The notes under the pieces were generated by a model. It did no database searches and was not told where the DNA came from. It worked only from the letters and a program-made list of their open reading frames with translations. Of a DNA stretch of 64,000 nt, positions 9,351 to 18,718 are shown piece by piece; position 1 is the stretch's first letter; every line of letters starts with the position of its first letter. Location: NCBI GenBank assembly GCA_934130545.1, contig CAKOYD010000002.1, positions 1-64,000 on the forward strand. The letters run 5' to 3'. The DNA is from an uncultured Bacilli bacterium (GTDB lineage: Bacteria; Bacillota_I; Bacilli_A; RF39; UBA660). The position numbers were made by a program, and so were the translations under genes.

Positions 9351-9470
9351 ATGGATAAAATAGTAAGAAAAAGTGTTAACTCTATGTTTACATGGGGGGG
9401 GGGTATAAGTAATACATATGTTTGTTTAAAAGATAGAATTGTAGTTGAAGTAAAGAGTTTAAGAAGTTAG
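9351..9470 (+). CDS. Small ORF (39 aa) containing a ten-G run
   Basis: ATG at 9351 follows AAAGGAG at good spacing. It reads MDKIVRKSVNSMFTWGGG and then about 21 more residues to a TAG inside its own terminator. The run of ten G at 9394-9403 encodes Trp-Gly-Gly-Gly. A change of one base would shift the frame, and a TAA lies close after the run in at least one alternative frame. It has its own promoter and terminator. No family is recognised. It could be a small peptide or a leader of the surface-protein gene downstream. Confidence 0.5.
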   Translation: MDKIVRKSVNSMFTWGGGISNTYVCLKDRIVVEVKSLRS

Positions 9471-9480
9471 ACTCTTTTTG
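9454..9480 (+). terminator. Terminator/attenuator upstream of the surface protein
   Basis: AGAGTTTAA and TTAGACTCT pair over 9 bp with one G-U pair and a GAAG loop, then TTTTT. It lies between the small ORF and the large surface protein start and could act as an attenuator for the latter. Confidence 0.7.
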
Positions 9481-9504
9481 TCATGTCTATAGGTGGTGTT
9501 ATAT

Positions 9505-12474
9505 ATGAAGAAAAGAACAATATATATAGGATTATTTTTAATATTTATAATAGGAGTTATTTCTCTAATAGGGACATTTGCAATAGATACTACCATTACC
9601 GAAGGTAATAGTAGTAAGGCTGATTATCTATTTAATATAGTTCTAGGTGATAGAACTAATAGAGATATATTAATACCTAGTTATGATAGTAAAATAGTAG
9701 ATATTAAAATAAGTAATCCTAATGAATTTAATATGTCATATCTACTTTATTTAGAAGGAGTAAACTCTAATATTAGTATAATTAATATAAGTGATACAGA
9801 TACTAGTGGAGTACTTAATAGTAAGAATACTAATCTAGTTAAAGTATTTATTCAAAATAATAGTAGTACTGATACAACAGTAAGTATTAAAGATATAGTA
9901 GGTTTTGAAAAAGAAATATTAGAATTACCTAGTAATTCAACAAGTATAAATAAAGATGCTTACTATAAAACAATAGTTAAATCTAATAATAATACTTACG
10001 GTAAAGTAAAACCTAATATTAAACTATCTACTAAGAATGGCACAGTTAAATATAATATTGTACCTAATGATGGTTATCAATATAAATCAACAACATGTGA
10101 TGGTACAATAGTAGATAATATCTTAACTATATCTAATATAACAAGTAATGTTAATTGTGAAGTAGTATTTGAACCTAAAAATATAACGGTGACATACAAT
10201 TATAGAAATAATATATATAATCAAGATACATCAACATGGAATTATAATGCTAAATCTTACGTTGATAATAATTATAGTTATAATGGTACTACGGCAGTAC
10301 ATGTTGTTGCATCTGATACTGCATACACTGGTGTAACTATTCCACTTAATAGCGATAAAAAGCAAAATACAAACTATATATTAAGTGTTAAAGCATATAG
10401 AGTAATTGATTTTAGTGGGAATTTAAGAGTGTATTCTGCTACTTTTGATTCTAGCGGTAACATCTTAAACTATAATCATGCAATTAATATTACAACGAGT
10501 AACTCTACACTTAATACGTGGAAAGAATATAGTTATTCATTTAATTCGCTTAATTATACTGGATGGGAATTAATATATATAGATTACGATACGGTTAATC
10601 AGGGTTCTGCGTATGTAAGTGATATTAGGTTAGATGAATATGAAAATAAGAATGTTCAATATGGTGATAAATATGGTACTATGCCAACACCAACAAGAAG
10701 CGGTTATACATTTGCTGGATGGTATACAGAACCTGATGGTGGTGGCACTAAAGTAGATGAAAGTACAGTATTGACCAATACTAGTAATCATACTTTATAT
10801 GCTAAGTGGGATAAAATGGTAAAAGTTAGTTTTGATGTATCTGGTGGTAATTATAATGTTGTTTCGACATTTACGGATGTTAAAGAAAGTACATATACAG
10901 TTCCACATACTGGTACGTACAAATTAGAGACTTGGGGTGCCCAAGGAGGAACAACTATAGATGGCACTGGTGGAGGCTATGGTGGATATTCAACAGGAAC
11001 AGTTTCATTAAACTCAGGTGATATTTTGTATGTCAATGTTGGAGGACAAGGAAGCAGAACTTCATCTGGAACGTTAGAAAATATTGCTGGAGGTTATAAT
11101 GGCGGAGGTTTGGCAATTGGACAGGCATGTTGTAATAGATCATTTGGTTCTGGCGGAGGAGCAACTCACATTGCTACCAAATCAGGCTTATTATCTTCTT
11201 TATCATCTAATTTGTCAGATATATTAATAGTATCTGGCGGAGGCGGTGGAGCATATTATGGCGAAAATGTTGGGACATATGGATTACGTGGTGGTTCTGG
11301 CGGAGGCTATATAGGCAATTCTGGTGCTGAATCTACAGAAACAGATAATCAGTGGTGTGCTGGTTTAGGTGGTACTCAAACTGCTGGTGGTGCAATATCA
11401 ACTAATTGTTCTAAATCGTCAGATACAGCTGGTGGTACGATTACTGGATCATTTGGTCAAGGTGGTGGAAACAATTTTGCGACTACCGGGGGTGGTGGAG
11501 GCTTTTATGGTGGATCACGAAGTGGACACATTGCTCCTGGCGGAGGTGGTTCTGGTTATATAGGCAATTCAAAATTATCTAATAAATATATGTATTGTTT
11601 TATTTGTGCAACCTCTGATGCAACAAGTACTAAAACATATTCTACAACTAACATTTCTGGAAATCCCGTTAGTAATTATGTTAAGACTGGTAATGGAGCA
11701 GCTAGAATAATTCTGACTAGTATAAACAGAACTGTTCAACAAAGTCAAAAATATGGTACTATGCCAACTCCAACAAAAGCAGGTTATTCATTTGGAGGTT
11801 GGTATACGGGAGAAAATGGTACAGGTACTAGAGTAACAAGTGATACTATAGTATCCAATGCTAGTGACCATACTTTGTATGCTAAATGGACACTTAGTGA
11901 TACAACTAAACCAACATGTACATTAAGTGCTAGTGGAACAACAATTTCTGCTACATATTCTGATGAAGGAGGAAGTGGTCTAGCATACTATGGTTGGAGT
12001 TCATCATATAGTGGTAGTAATAGTAGTACTGGTACAATAACTGGAGCAGGAACATATACTTTCTATGTAAAAGATGGAGCTGGTAATCATAATACATGTA
12101 GTGGTACAGTAGTAAATACAACATCAAGTTCTTATGAAGATTGTGGTAGTTATCTAGAAGATAGTGGTGGATGTTATTATTACAATAGTGCAACACCAAA
12201 TTATGTAGCCAGTGGATCATGTCGTTGTGCAAATGGTGGTAGTTCATATACAGTAGCAGGTACATGTGTTGCTAGCGGAAGTTCAGCAAGATGCTATTGT
12301 TCGAATGGTAGCGTTAAAACTAATAACTGTTCATCATCAATTTCAGGATATTCATGTTCAAGTGGATATCTTGTAAATAAATCTTGTAAGATATATACAT
12401 CAGGAACAACAGTAACAACATATTCATGTGCTAGTGGATATACTAAATTAAATGATAGTTATTGTTGGCAATAG
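9505..12474 (+). CDS. Large exported protein with InlB-type repeats and a Gly-rich domain
   Basis: A hydrophobic N-terminal segment (YIGLFLIFIIGVISLIG) directs export. Two Listeria/Bacteroides-type B-repeats, each built on YGTMPTPT...GY.F.GWYT...HTLYAKW, are encoded at about 10663-10820 and 11740-11895. Between them lies a Gly-rich domain (~10920-11710) with many GGG/GSGGG motifs, and the C-terminal ~120 residues are rich in Cys, Ser and Gly. No LPXTG motif is visible, so anchoring is unclear. ATG 9505 follows GGTGG; an in-frame GTG at 9493 is less likely. It precedes a PASTA/deacetylase gene and a pilin-like gene. It is probably an adhesin or envelope protein. Confidence 0.8.
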   Translation: MKKRTIYIGLFLIFIIGVISLIGTFAIDTTITEGNSSKADYLFNIVLGDRTNRDILIPSYDSKIVDIKISNPNEFNMSYLLYLEGVNSNISIINISDTDTSGVLNSKNTNLVKVFIQNNSSTDTTVSIKDIVGFEKEILELPSNSTSINKDAYYKTIVKSNNNTYGKVKPNIKLSTKNGTVKYNIVPNDGYQYKSTTCDGTIVDNILTISNITSNVNCEVVFEPKNITVTYNYRNNIYNQDTSTWNYNAKSYVDNNYSYNGTTAVHVVASDTAYTGVTIPLNSDKKQNTNYILSVKAYRVIDFSGNLRVYSATFDSSGNILNYNHAINITTSNSTLNTWKEYSYSFNSLNYTGWELIYIDYDTVNQGSAYVSDIRLDEYENKNVQYGDKYGTMPTPTRSGYTFAGWYTEPDGGGTKVDESTVLTNTSNHTLYAKWDKMVKVSFDVSGGNYNVVSTFTDVKESTYTVPHTGTYKLETWGAQGGTTIDGTGGGYGGYSTGTVSLNSGDILYVNVGGQGSRTSSGTLENIAGGYNGGGLAIGQACCNRSFGSGGGATHIATKSGLLSSLSSNLSDILIVSGGGGGAYYGENVGTYGLRGGSGGGYIGNSGAESTETDNQWCAGLGGTQTAGGAISTNCSKSSDTAGGTITGSFGQGGGNNFATTGGGGGFYGGSRSGHIAPGGGGSGYIGNSKLSNKYMYCFICATSDATSTKTYSTTNISGNPVSNYVKTGNGAARIILTSINRTVQQSQKYGTMPTPTKAGYSFGGWYTGENGTGTRVTSDTIVSNASDHTLYAKWTLSDTTKPTCTLSASGTTISATYSDEGGSGLAYYGWSSSYSGSNSSTGTITGAGTYTFYVKDGAGNHNTCSGTVVNTTSSSYEDCGSYLEDSGGCYYYNSATPNYVASGSCRCANGGSSYTVAGTCVASGSSARCYCSNGSVKTNNCSSSISGYSCSSGYLVNKSCKIYTSGTTVTTYSCASGYTKLNDSYCWQ

Positions 12475-12480
12475 ATATAA

Positions 12481-12522
12481 AAGAAAGATTTAAATTAGTA
12501 ATAATTTATCTTTCTTTTTTTT
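12481..12522 (+). terminator. Rho-independent terminator
   Basis: AAGAAAGAT and ATCTTTCTT form a 9-bp stem that can be extended inward by AAATT/AATTT pairing. A run of six or more T follows. Confidence 0.8.
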
Positions 12523-12541
12523 GTAAAGTTATGTTTTTTGA

Positions 12542-12570
12542 TTGTTTAAAATAACTAAATATGCTACACT
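12542..12570 (+). promoter_or_regulatory. Extended -10 promoter
   Basis: TTGTTT (12542-12547) and TACACT (12565-12570) are 17 bp apart, with TGC directly before the -10. Confidence 0.6.
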
Positions 12571-12591
12571 TAAATAGTGAGGAGAATAGAT

Positions 12592-13839
12592 ATGAAAAAA
12601 AGTTTAATTATATTAGTTATTATTGGTTTGTGTATTGGCTCTATCTTTATATTAACTAAAGATAAAAAAGTTAAAGAAGACATTAAAACTAAAGATAAAG
12701 TTATGATTAATTTAGTGGATAAAGATGTTAATGAAGTAGATAAACTATTAGGTAATTTAAAGTTTGATATTAAGTATAATTATGTATATTCTGATGAGTA
12801 TGCTAAAGATGTAATTATTTCGCAAAGTATTAAAGAAGGTACTACGATAACAAGTACTGATAATGAACTAGTTCTAGAAGTATCTAAGGGTAAGTTAGAT
12901 AAAGAAAAGCTTAAAAATGATGGTATTAATGAAATGGGTAAAGTAGCGGTTATGATGTATCACGGTATTGTTAATAAAAAGAATAGTGAAACTAAATATA
13001 CCGGTGGTAATGTTGATAAAGATGGTTATACTAGAACAAGTGAAGCATTCGCTAATGATTTAGAGGAGTTCTATCAAAAGGGTTATCGTATGATATCCTT
13101 AAACGATTATATAAATGGTAATATTGCTACTGAATATGGTAAAAGTCCTATTGTTATTACTTTTGATGATGGTAATGCTAATAATATTTTAGTTAAAGGC
13201 TTAGATGATAATGGTAATATTATTATTGATGAAAATAGTGCTGTTGGTATCTTAGAACAATTCAAAAAGAAATATCCTGACTATAACGTTACAGCCACAT
13301 TCTTTGTAACTGGAGCATTATTCAATCAACCGGAATATAATGAAAAAATCTTAAATTGGTTAGTAAACAATGGTTATGATGTTGGTAATCATACTAAGAC
13401 ACATTTAAATATTGGTAATTCTAAAGCTAGTCAAGTTCAATATGAAATAGCTTATGTTTATAAACAATTAGATAATATAATACCTAATAAATATGTTAAA
13501 ATAATTGCCTTACCATTTGGTTCTCCATTAAGAAAAACTCATGAGAACTTCCCATATGTTTTAAAGGGCCAAGATGAAGACTATAGCTATGAAACTAATG
13601 CCGCTCTACGTGTTGGTTGGGAACCTGAAGTATCTTCATATAGTAAAGAATTTGATAAAACTTACATTAAAAGATGTCGTGGTTATGATAATAATGGTAA
13701 AGAATTTGATATTGAAATGATTTTAAAAATGTTAGATAGAAATAGATATGTTTCTGATGGAGATGCTAATACTATAGTAGCTAGTAGTGGTCAAGAGGAT
13801 AATATAATTACTACTGATAAAGAAATAATATTATATTAG
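12592..13839 (+). CDS. Membrane-anchored PASTA-like polysaccharide deacetylase
   Basis: The protein starts with a hydrophobic anchor (ILVIIGLCIGSIFIL). A PASTA-like segment of about 65 residues follows, ending in GTTITSTDNELVLEVSKG. The NodB-type deacetylase domain has VMMYHGI, then VITFDDGNA (metal Asp pair) and GNHTKTHLNIG (metal His). It should remove acetyl groups from peptidoglycan or another cell-surface polymer outside the membrane. ATG 12592 is chosen because GAGGAG lies just before it. The pilin-like gene follows after 9 bp, so the two are likely co-transcribed. Confidence 0.85.
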   Translation: MKKSLIILVIIGLCIGSIFILTKDKKVKEDIKTKDKVMINLVDKDVNEVDKLLGNLKFDIKYNYVYSDEYAKDVIISQSIKEGTTITSTDNELVLEVSKGKLDKEKLKNDGINEMGKVAVMMYHGIVNKKNSETKYTGGNVDKDGYTRTSEAFANDLEEFYQKGYRMISLNDYINGNIATEYGKSPIVITFDDGNANNILVKGLDDNGNIIIDENSAVGILEQFKKKYPDYNVTATFFVTGALFNQPEYNEKILNWLVNNGYDVGNHTKTHLNIGNSKASQVQYEIAYVYKQLDNIIPNKYVKIIALPFGSPLRKTHENFPYVLKGQDEDYSYETNAALRVGWEPEVSSYSKEFDKTYIKRCRGYDNNGKEFDIEMILKMLDRNRYVSDGDANTIVASSGQEDNIITTDKEIILY

Positions 13840-13848
13840 GTGATATAT

Positions 13849-14205
13849 ATGTTAGATAGAAAAGGGTTTGCTATTACTAGTATTTTATACGGAATTATGT
13901 TATTATTTTTAATGGTATTACTTGCTTTATTGGCAACACTTAGATTACAAGATGATAATTTAGAAAGATCAGTTAATAAAATAAATGATAAGTTTTGTAA
14001 TATGGAAGAAATTAACTTATCTAGTATGAGTGATACTGTTAATATAACTAAAACTTGTAAGTATAAAGTAATAGATAGAAATAATAATTTTTGCGGGATA
14101 TATTATCTAAAACAAGGAGATAGTATTAGTTTATTTCCTAACTTTAGTGTTATATCTAACGAGGGTATAAATATTACTGATAAGAAGATTGATTGTAATT
14201 TGTAG
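13849..14205 (+). CDS. Type IV pilin-like or pseudopilin-like protein, 118 aa
   Basis: The N-terminus is MLDRKGFAITSILYGIMLLF and the hydrophobic stretch continues for about ten more residues. This is the short basic leader, Gly-Phe junction and long hydrophobic helix typical of prepilins. The conserved Glu at +5 of mature pilins is replaced by Ser. Several Cys residues follow in the small C-terminal part. AGGTGAT precedes the ATG at 13849. No prepilin peptidase or pilus ATPase is in the window, so its assembly partner is unknown. It could also be a plain single-pass membrane protein. Confidence 0.6.
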   Translation: MLDRKGFAITSILYGIMLLFLMVLLALLATLRLQDDNLERSVNKINDKFCNMEEINLSSMSDTVNITKTCKYKVIDRNNNFCGIYYLKQGDSISLFPNFSVISNEGINITDKKIDCNL

Positions 14206-14216
14206 GAGGTTTTATT

Positions 14217-15320
14217 GTGAAGGTTAAATATAATTTATTACATCAAGATGAACGTGCTAGATATGGTACTTTAGAGACTAACTATGGTACTTTTGAAACA
14301 CCAATGTTCATGCCAGTTGGTACTCAAGCCACTGTTAAAACACTAGATTATCGTGAATTAAAAGAAATTAATTCTGCAGTTATTCTAGCTAATACTTACC
14401 ACTTATGGTTAAGACCAGGAGATGATATTGTTAAGGCATCGGGAGGACTTCATCAATTTATGCATTATGATGGACCAATTCTAACTGATTCCGGAGGTTT
14501 CCAAGTATTCTCTTTAGCTAAACCTAAAAACATTTCAGAAGAAGGAGTAGTATTCAAAAGTCATTTAAATGGTGAAAAACTATTACTAACACCTGAAAAA
14601 TCAATATCTATTCAAAATAATTTGGATAGTGATATTGCTATGAGTTTTGATGAATGTATTCCATATCCCGCTACATATGAATATGCTAAAAAGAGTACAG
14701 AGAGAACATTACGTTGGGCTGAAAGAGGTCTTAAAGTTCATAGTAATGAGCGCCAATCATTATTTGGTATTGTTCAAGGTGGAGAATATCAAGACTTACG
14801 TGAAGAATGTGCTAAAAAATTAGCTAGTATGCCTTTTGATGGTTATTCAATTGGTGGTACTTCCGTTGGTGAAGATAAAGATACTATGTATCGTATGATT
14901 GATTATGCTATTAAATATTTACCCGAAGATAAACCAAGATATCTAATGGGAGTAGGAGATCCATACGATTTATTTGAAGGTGTTATGCGTGGCGTTGATA
15001 TGTTTGACTGTGTTCACCCAACTAGACTTGCGCGCCATGGCCATGCCTTTACTAGAACCGGTAAAATTAACTTAAAGAATGCTAAATATAAAGAAGATTT
15101 TACTCCTGTTGATAGCACTTGTGATTGTGAATGCTGTAAAAACTATACTAAAGCCTATATTCGCCATCTAATTGTCGCTGATGAAACATTAGGTCAAAGA
15201 CTACTATCTATTCATAACTTAAGATTCTTAATTAGAATTATGGAAAATATCAGAGAAAGTATTAAAGAAGATAGATTTTTAGAATACAAAGAAGAATTTA
15301 TGAATACTTATAAAAAATAA
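14217..15320 (+). CDS. tgt: Queuine tRNA-ribosyltransferase (TGT)
   Basis: TGT exchanges guanine-34 of GUN-anticodon tRNAs for preQ1 during queuosine synthesis. Motifs seen include TLANTYHL-like ANTYHLWLRPG, LTDSGGFQVFSL (active-site Asp), DECIPYPA and the GLFGIVQGG-type SLFGIVQGG. The C-terminal zinc site is in the stretch CDCECCKNYTKAYIRHLI. The length of 367 residues is typical. A GTG start at 14217 is preceded by AGGAGG. The preceding pilin-like gene ends 12 bp upstream, so it may share that transcript. A strong terminator follows. Confidence 0.96.
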   Translation: MKVKYNLLHQDERARYGTLETNYGTFETPMFMPVGTQATVKTLDYRELKEINSAVILANTYHLWLRPGDDIVKASGGLHQFMHYDGPILTDSGGFQVFSLAKPKNISEEGVVFKSHLNGEKLLLTPEKSISIQNNLDSDIAMSFDECIPYPATYEYAKKSTERTLRWAERGLKVHSNERQSLFGIVQGGEYQDLREECAKKLASMPFDGYSIGGTSVGEDKDTMYRMIDYAIKYLPEDKPRYLMGVGDPYDLFEGVMRGVDMFDCVHPTRLARHGHAFTRTGKINLKNAKYKEDFTPVDSTCDCECCKNYTKAYIRHLIVADETLGQRLLSIHNLRFLIRIMENIRESIKEDRFLEYKEEFMNTYKK

Positions 15321-15323
15321 TAA

Positions 15324-15355
15324 ACCCCATTCCCATAGTAGGAATGAGGTTTTTT
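15324..15355 (+). terminator. Strong rho-independent terminator after tgt
   Basis: ACCCCATTCC and GGAATGAGGT form a 10-bp stem with one mismatch around CATAGTA, followed by TTTTT. Confidence 0.85.
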
Positions 15356-15368
15356 AATAATTACTTGC

Positions 15369-15785
15369 CTATATAGTATCAACGAATGTATCATCTAGAC
15401 ATCTGATTAAGCATACGCAATTTAAATTAATTGTGAAGAAAGAATTTGTACTTACGTATGGGAATAAACTAGTTGTATCTGGATTAGGTGCTAGAACACG
15501 ACAAGTAGCACAGCAATCATCTAATTTCTCTAATCTGAAGACACTAGAAGTAGTACCATCAATTGTTCTTGTAGTAGGTATTGCTAAAGGTGTTGAACCT
15601 CCAGAACAAGTGTATAATACTATTGGTCTCGTATTACAAAAAGTCGTACAATTTTGACCTAAATAACCACGATCACAAGTTTCTAAGCATCCATCATTTT
15701 GACAAACACTCTGTTGAAGAAGTAAGATGACTTTTAAGATATCACTGATGCATGATTCGCAAGTATTATTATTGTTATTACACAT
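15369..15785 (-). CDS. Spore coat protein, CotY/CotZ family
   Basis: The 138-residue protein is Cys-rich and soluble. It starts with an Asn run and CESCISDILKVILLLQQ, followed by paired Cys motifs (QNDGCLETCDRG, NCTTFCNTRP) and later CCATC, NCVCLIRC. This layout matches CotY/CotZ proteins of the outer coat/exosporium crust, which self-assemble through disulphides. ATG 15785 is chosen over an upstream in-frame ATG because GGGGTGG lies before it. It is the only minus-strand gene between tgt and the symporter, as expected for a late mother-cell gene with its own promoter, although I could not place that promoter confidently. Confidence 0.75.
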   Translation of the reverse strand: MCNNNNNTCESCISDILKVILLLQQSVCQNDGCLETCDRGYLGQNCTTFCNTRPIVLYTCSGGSTPLAIPTTRTIDGTTSSVFRLEKLDDCCATCRVLAPNPDTTSLFPYVSTNSFFTINLNCVCLIRCLDDTFVDTI

Positions 15786-15903
15786 AATATAATCCACCCC
15801 TTTATTTATATTCAATATTAAGATATGTTTAAATTTATAAAAAAACACTACTAATACCTAAAAATAATAAATTTATCATATATTTAACTAGGTGATATTA
15901 TTT

Positions 15904-17223
15904 ATGCTATTATATTATGTAATTATCTTCTGTATTAGTTTATTAGTACCAATTAATTTTATTAAACCAGAACTATTTCATTCACTACTATCTTTTGTTT
16001 GGGCTATTGCCACAGTACTAATTATTTTAAGTGGCATCTATTTTTCTATTAAGTATAAGTTTATTCAATTTAGATTTATTAAAATGATTAAGTCTTTATT
16101 TAGTAAAAGTAGTGAAGGGAATAGTCCTTTTGAAGCCTTATCCCTATCTTTAAGTGCTAAACTAGGAGTAGGGGCATTAAGTGGTATTGCTCTTGCCATC
16201 TATATTGGCGGGCCAGGAACCATATTTTGGATGTGGTTATGTACTCTTATTTGTGTAATAAATACTTATGTTGAAAGTGTTCTAGGTATTAAATATCAGG
16301 AAAAACGTAAGAAAGACTTAATAGGAGGACCATCTTTCTATATTAAAAAAGGACTAGGTAATAGTAAACTAGCCATGTTATATTCAATACTAATCATCTT
16401 ATCTTATACTGGACTATTTCTTACTATTCAATCTAATACTATCGTAAGCTCTATTGTCTATGAATTTAATATAAGCTCAATATATCCCTTACTATTTCTA
16501 ACAATAATATCTTTAATAGTAATATTTATGGGTAATAAAATTATTGCTAAAGTAAGTTCTATTTTAGTACCTATCATGGGTATAATATATATATTTATGT
16601 CTTTTTATGTCATTATCAAAAATATTACTATCTTACCAAACATTATTACTAATATCTTTAAATTAAGCCTAAACTTCAAAAGTATTAGTAGTAGTTTATT
16701 TGTAATTATTATTGGTATTCAACGAGGAATGTTTGCTTCAGAATCAGGACTAGGTACTAGTGCTATCTCTTCAGCATCCTGTAAAAACGATCCCTCTAAA
16801 CAAGGACTATGTGAAGTATTTGGCGTCTATTTCACCGTATTCATAATATGTACTATGACCGCTATATTAATATTATTATCTGATTATTCTAACATTAATT
16901 TTGGTAATATTAACGGAATAGAACTAACTATGTATGCCTTTAAATATCACCTAGGTAAATTTGGAAGTTATCTCTTAACAACTATTACAATTTTATTTGC
17001 TTATTCAACCATTATATCCGGCTATGTCTTTGGAGAAGTTAATTTAAAAGCTCTCTTTAACAAAGTTAATAAAAAAGTCCTACTTATCTTTAAAATTATT
17101 ACCATCTTATTAATTATTATTGGTGGAGTAATGAATCCTAGTATCTTATGGAACTTAGTAGATGTTATGGTAGCTTTTCTTTTAATAATTAATATTTATT
17201 CAATGCTAAAATTAACTAAATGA
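15904..17223 (+). CDS. Amino acid carrier protein, alanine/glycine:cation symporter (AGCS) family
   Basis: The 439-residue protein has about ten membrane segments and the AGCS signature region GVGALSGIALAIYIGGPGTIFWMW. A later GMFASESGLGTSAISSASC segment is also conserved in the family. It imports alanine or glycine with Na+ or H+. ATG 15904 follows AGGTGAT; an in-frame GTG at 15892 overlaps that site and is less likely. It lies directly upstream of the spoVA operon but is separated by a terminator. Alanine uptake would suit a sporulation/germination context, which is inference. Confidence 0.88.
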   Translation: MLLYYVIIFCISLLVPINFIKPELFHSLLSFVWAIATVLIILSGIYFSIKYKFIQFRFIKMIKSLFSKSSEGNSPFEALSLSLSAKLGVGALSGIALAIYIGGPGTIFWMWLCTLICVINTYVESVLGIKYQEKRKKDLIGGPSFYIKKGLGNSKLAMLYSILIILSYTGLFLTIQSNTIVSSIVYEFNISSIYPLLFLTIISLIVIFMGNKIIAKVSSILVPIMGIIYIFMSFYVIIKNITILPNIITNIFKLSLNFKSISSSLFVIIIGIQRGMFASESGLGTSAISSASCKNDPSKQGLCEVFGVYFTVFIICTMTAILILLSDYSNINFGNINGIELTMYAFKYHLGKFGSYLLTTITILFAYSTIISGYVFGEVNLKALFNKVNKKVLLIFKIITILLIIIGGVMNPSILWNLVDVMVAFLLIINIYSMLKLTK

Positions 17224-17249
17224 AATATACATCACAGTATATTTTTTTT
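17224..17249 (+). terminator. Rho-independent terminator
   Basis: AATATAC and GTATATT form a 7-bp stem around ATCACA, with a run of T following. Confidence 0.65.
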
Positions 17250-17280
17250 ATGTTGGTTAATATTATTAGTGGTGAATAAT

Positions 17281-17721
17281 ATGGATAATAATAGATATCA
17301 GAAAATAGTTAGTAAAAATACTCCCAAAAAGCCAGTCTTAGAAAATGCTATTATGACATTTATAGCTGGTGGTTTAATGGGACTATTTAGTGAATTATTA
17401 TTAGAATTATATGTACATTGGTTAGATATACCAAGAAAAGAATCGGGAGTCTTAGTAATTCTTACCTTAATATGTATCTCATCAATCTTAACAGCCTTTG
17501 GTGTATTTGACCTCTTAGTAAACAAGTTAAAGTCCGCCTTAATAATACCTATTACCGGATTTGCTCATTCGATCACATCTGCTGCGATGGACTATAAAAG
17601 TGAAGGGTTAATCTTAGGAATAGGTGCTAATATCTTTAAATTAGCAGGGTCTGTTATCTTATATGGTGTAGTAGCAGTCTATTTATTTGGAATAATAAGG
17701 ATACTAGTAATAGGAGGGTAG
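17281..17721 (+). CDS. spoVAC: Stage V sporulation protein AC
   Basis: SpoVAC is a membrane protein of the spore inner-membrane channel that moves dipicolinic acid into the forespore and out at germination. The 146-residue sequence has a basic N-terminus, an AFIAGGLMGLFSE-like stretch (MTFIAGGLMGLFSELLLE), a GFAHSITSAAMDYKSEG motif and several membrane helices. ATG 17281 is preferred to tandem upstream GTGs because GGTGA lies before it. One base separates it from spoVAD, giving the minimal spoVAC-AD-AE set seen in Clostridia. Confidence 0.93.
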   Translation: MDNNRYQKIVSKNTPKKPVLENAIMTFIAGGLMGLFSELLLELYVHWLDIPRKESGVLVILTLICISSILTAFGVFDLLVNKLKSALIIPITGFAHSITSAAMDYKSEGLILGIGANIFKLAGSVILYGVVAVYLFGIIRILVIGG

Positions 17722-17722
17722 C

Positions 17723-18718
17723 ATGACATATAAATTTAATAATGTATATATTGATAATACTTATACCATTGGTGGTGTCTATGAAGCAAATGGCCCATTA
17801 AAAAAGTATTTTGATAAGATTTATGACGAAGACTTTTACTTTGGTGAAAAGAGTATTGAACAAGCTGAAATTAAGTTATCAAGAGATGCGGTTAACGGAC
17901 TACTCAAAAAATGTAGTCTAAATGATGGCGAAGTAGACTTATTAATTGCCGGTGACTTACAGAACCAAATATCTGCTTCTAACTATATGGCCCGTTCTTT
18001 TAAAATACCTTTTCTAGGAATCTATAATGCCTGTGCAACTAGTAGTGAAGGAATTAGTATTGCTTCAGTGTTTATTGATAGTAAAAAAATAAAAAATTGT
18101 ATTGTTACCACTTCTTCACATAACTTGGTTGCGGAAAAACAATTTAGAAATCCTATTGAATATGGCGCTCCTAAACCCGAAACAGCCACCTTTACTGCCA
18201 CCGGTGGAACAGCCATGCTTCTTAGTAATAAAAAGAGTAAGATTAGAGTATCTTCTGCTACTATTGGTATGGTTCAAGATTTAGGAATAAAAGATGTTAA
18301 TCATATGGGTGCTGTTATGGCTCCAGCTGCTGCTGATACAATCTATAAACACTTAACTGCCACTAATACTAGTGTTAATGACTATGACTTAATTTTAACC
18401 GGTGATTTAGGGGAATATGGTAAAAACATTCTTACTGACTATATGAAAGAACAATATAATATTGAACTAGGTAATAATTATAACGATTGTGGTTGCATAT
18501 TATATGACACTAAAAAGCAACCCGTCCTAGCCGGTGGTTCTGGTCCAGTATGTAGTTCTTTAGTATATTTTAGTTATGTTCTAGAAGAAATGAAAAATAA
18601 CAAATTAAAGAAAGTATTAGTCGTTCCAACAGGTGCTATATTTTCTCCCACATTAGTATTTCAAAAAGAAACGGTACCTAGTATTGCTCATGCTATATGT
18701 TTGGAGGTAGTCGAATGA
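17723..18718 (+). CDS. spoVAD: Stage V sporulation protein AD
   Basis: SpoVAD is a thiolase-fold protein that binds dipicolinic acid at the inner spore membrane. The family pattern is clear: VYIDNTYTIGGVYEANGPL near the N-terminus, IYNACATSSEG around the thiolase-like Cys, HNLVAEKQFRNPIEYG, and a terminal PTGAIFSPT motif. At 331 residues it has the usual length. GGAGGG precedes the ATG. It overlaps spoVAE by 4 bp (ATGA). Confidence 0.96.
   Translation: MTYKFNNVYIDNTYTIGGVYEANGPLKKYFDKIYDEDFYFGEKSIEQAEIKLSRDAVNGLLKKCSLNDGEVDLLIAGDLQNQISASNYMARSFKIPFLGIYNACATSSEGISIASVFIDSKKIKNCIVTTSSHNLVAEKQFRNPIEYGAPKPETATFTATGGTAMLLSNKKSKIRVSSATIGMVQDLGIKDVNHMGAVMAPAAADTIYKHLTATNTSVNDYDLILTGDLGEYGKNILTDYMKEQYNIELGNNYNDCGCILYDTKKQPVLAGGSGPVCSSLVYFSYVLEEMKNNKLKKVLVVPTGAIFSPTLVFQKETVPSIAHAICLEVVE

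Noticed and set aside
11951..12265. Minus-strand Tyr/His/Leu-rich ORF
   Set aside because: Shadow of the Ser/Gly/Thr-rich C-terminus of the surface protein; low-complexity composition and no start signals.
15433..15657. Plus-strand ORF of 74 codons
   Set aside because: It is antisense to the Cys-rich coat protein, whose motifs and ribosome binding site clearly support the minus strand.
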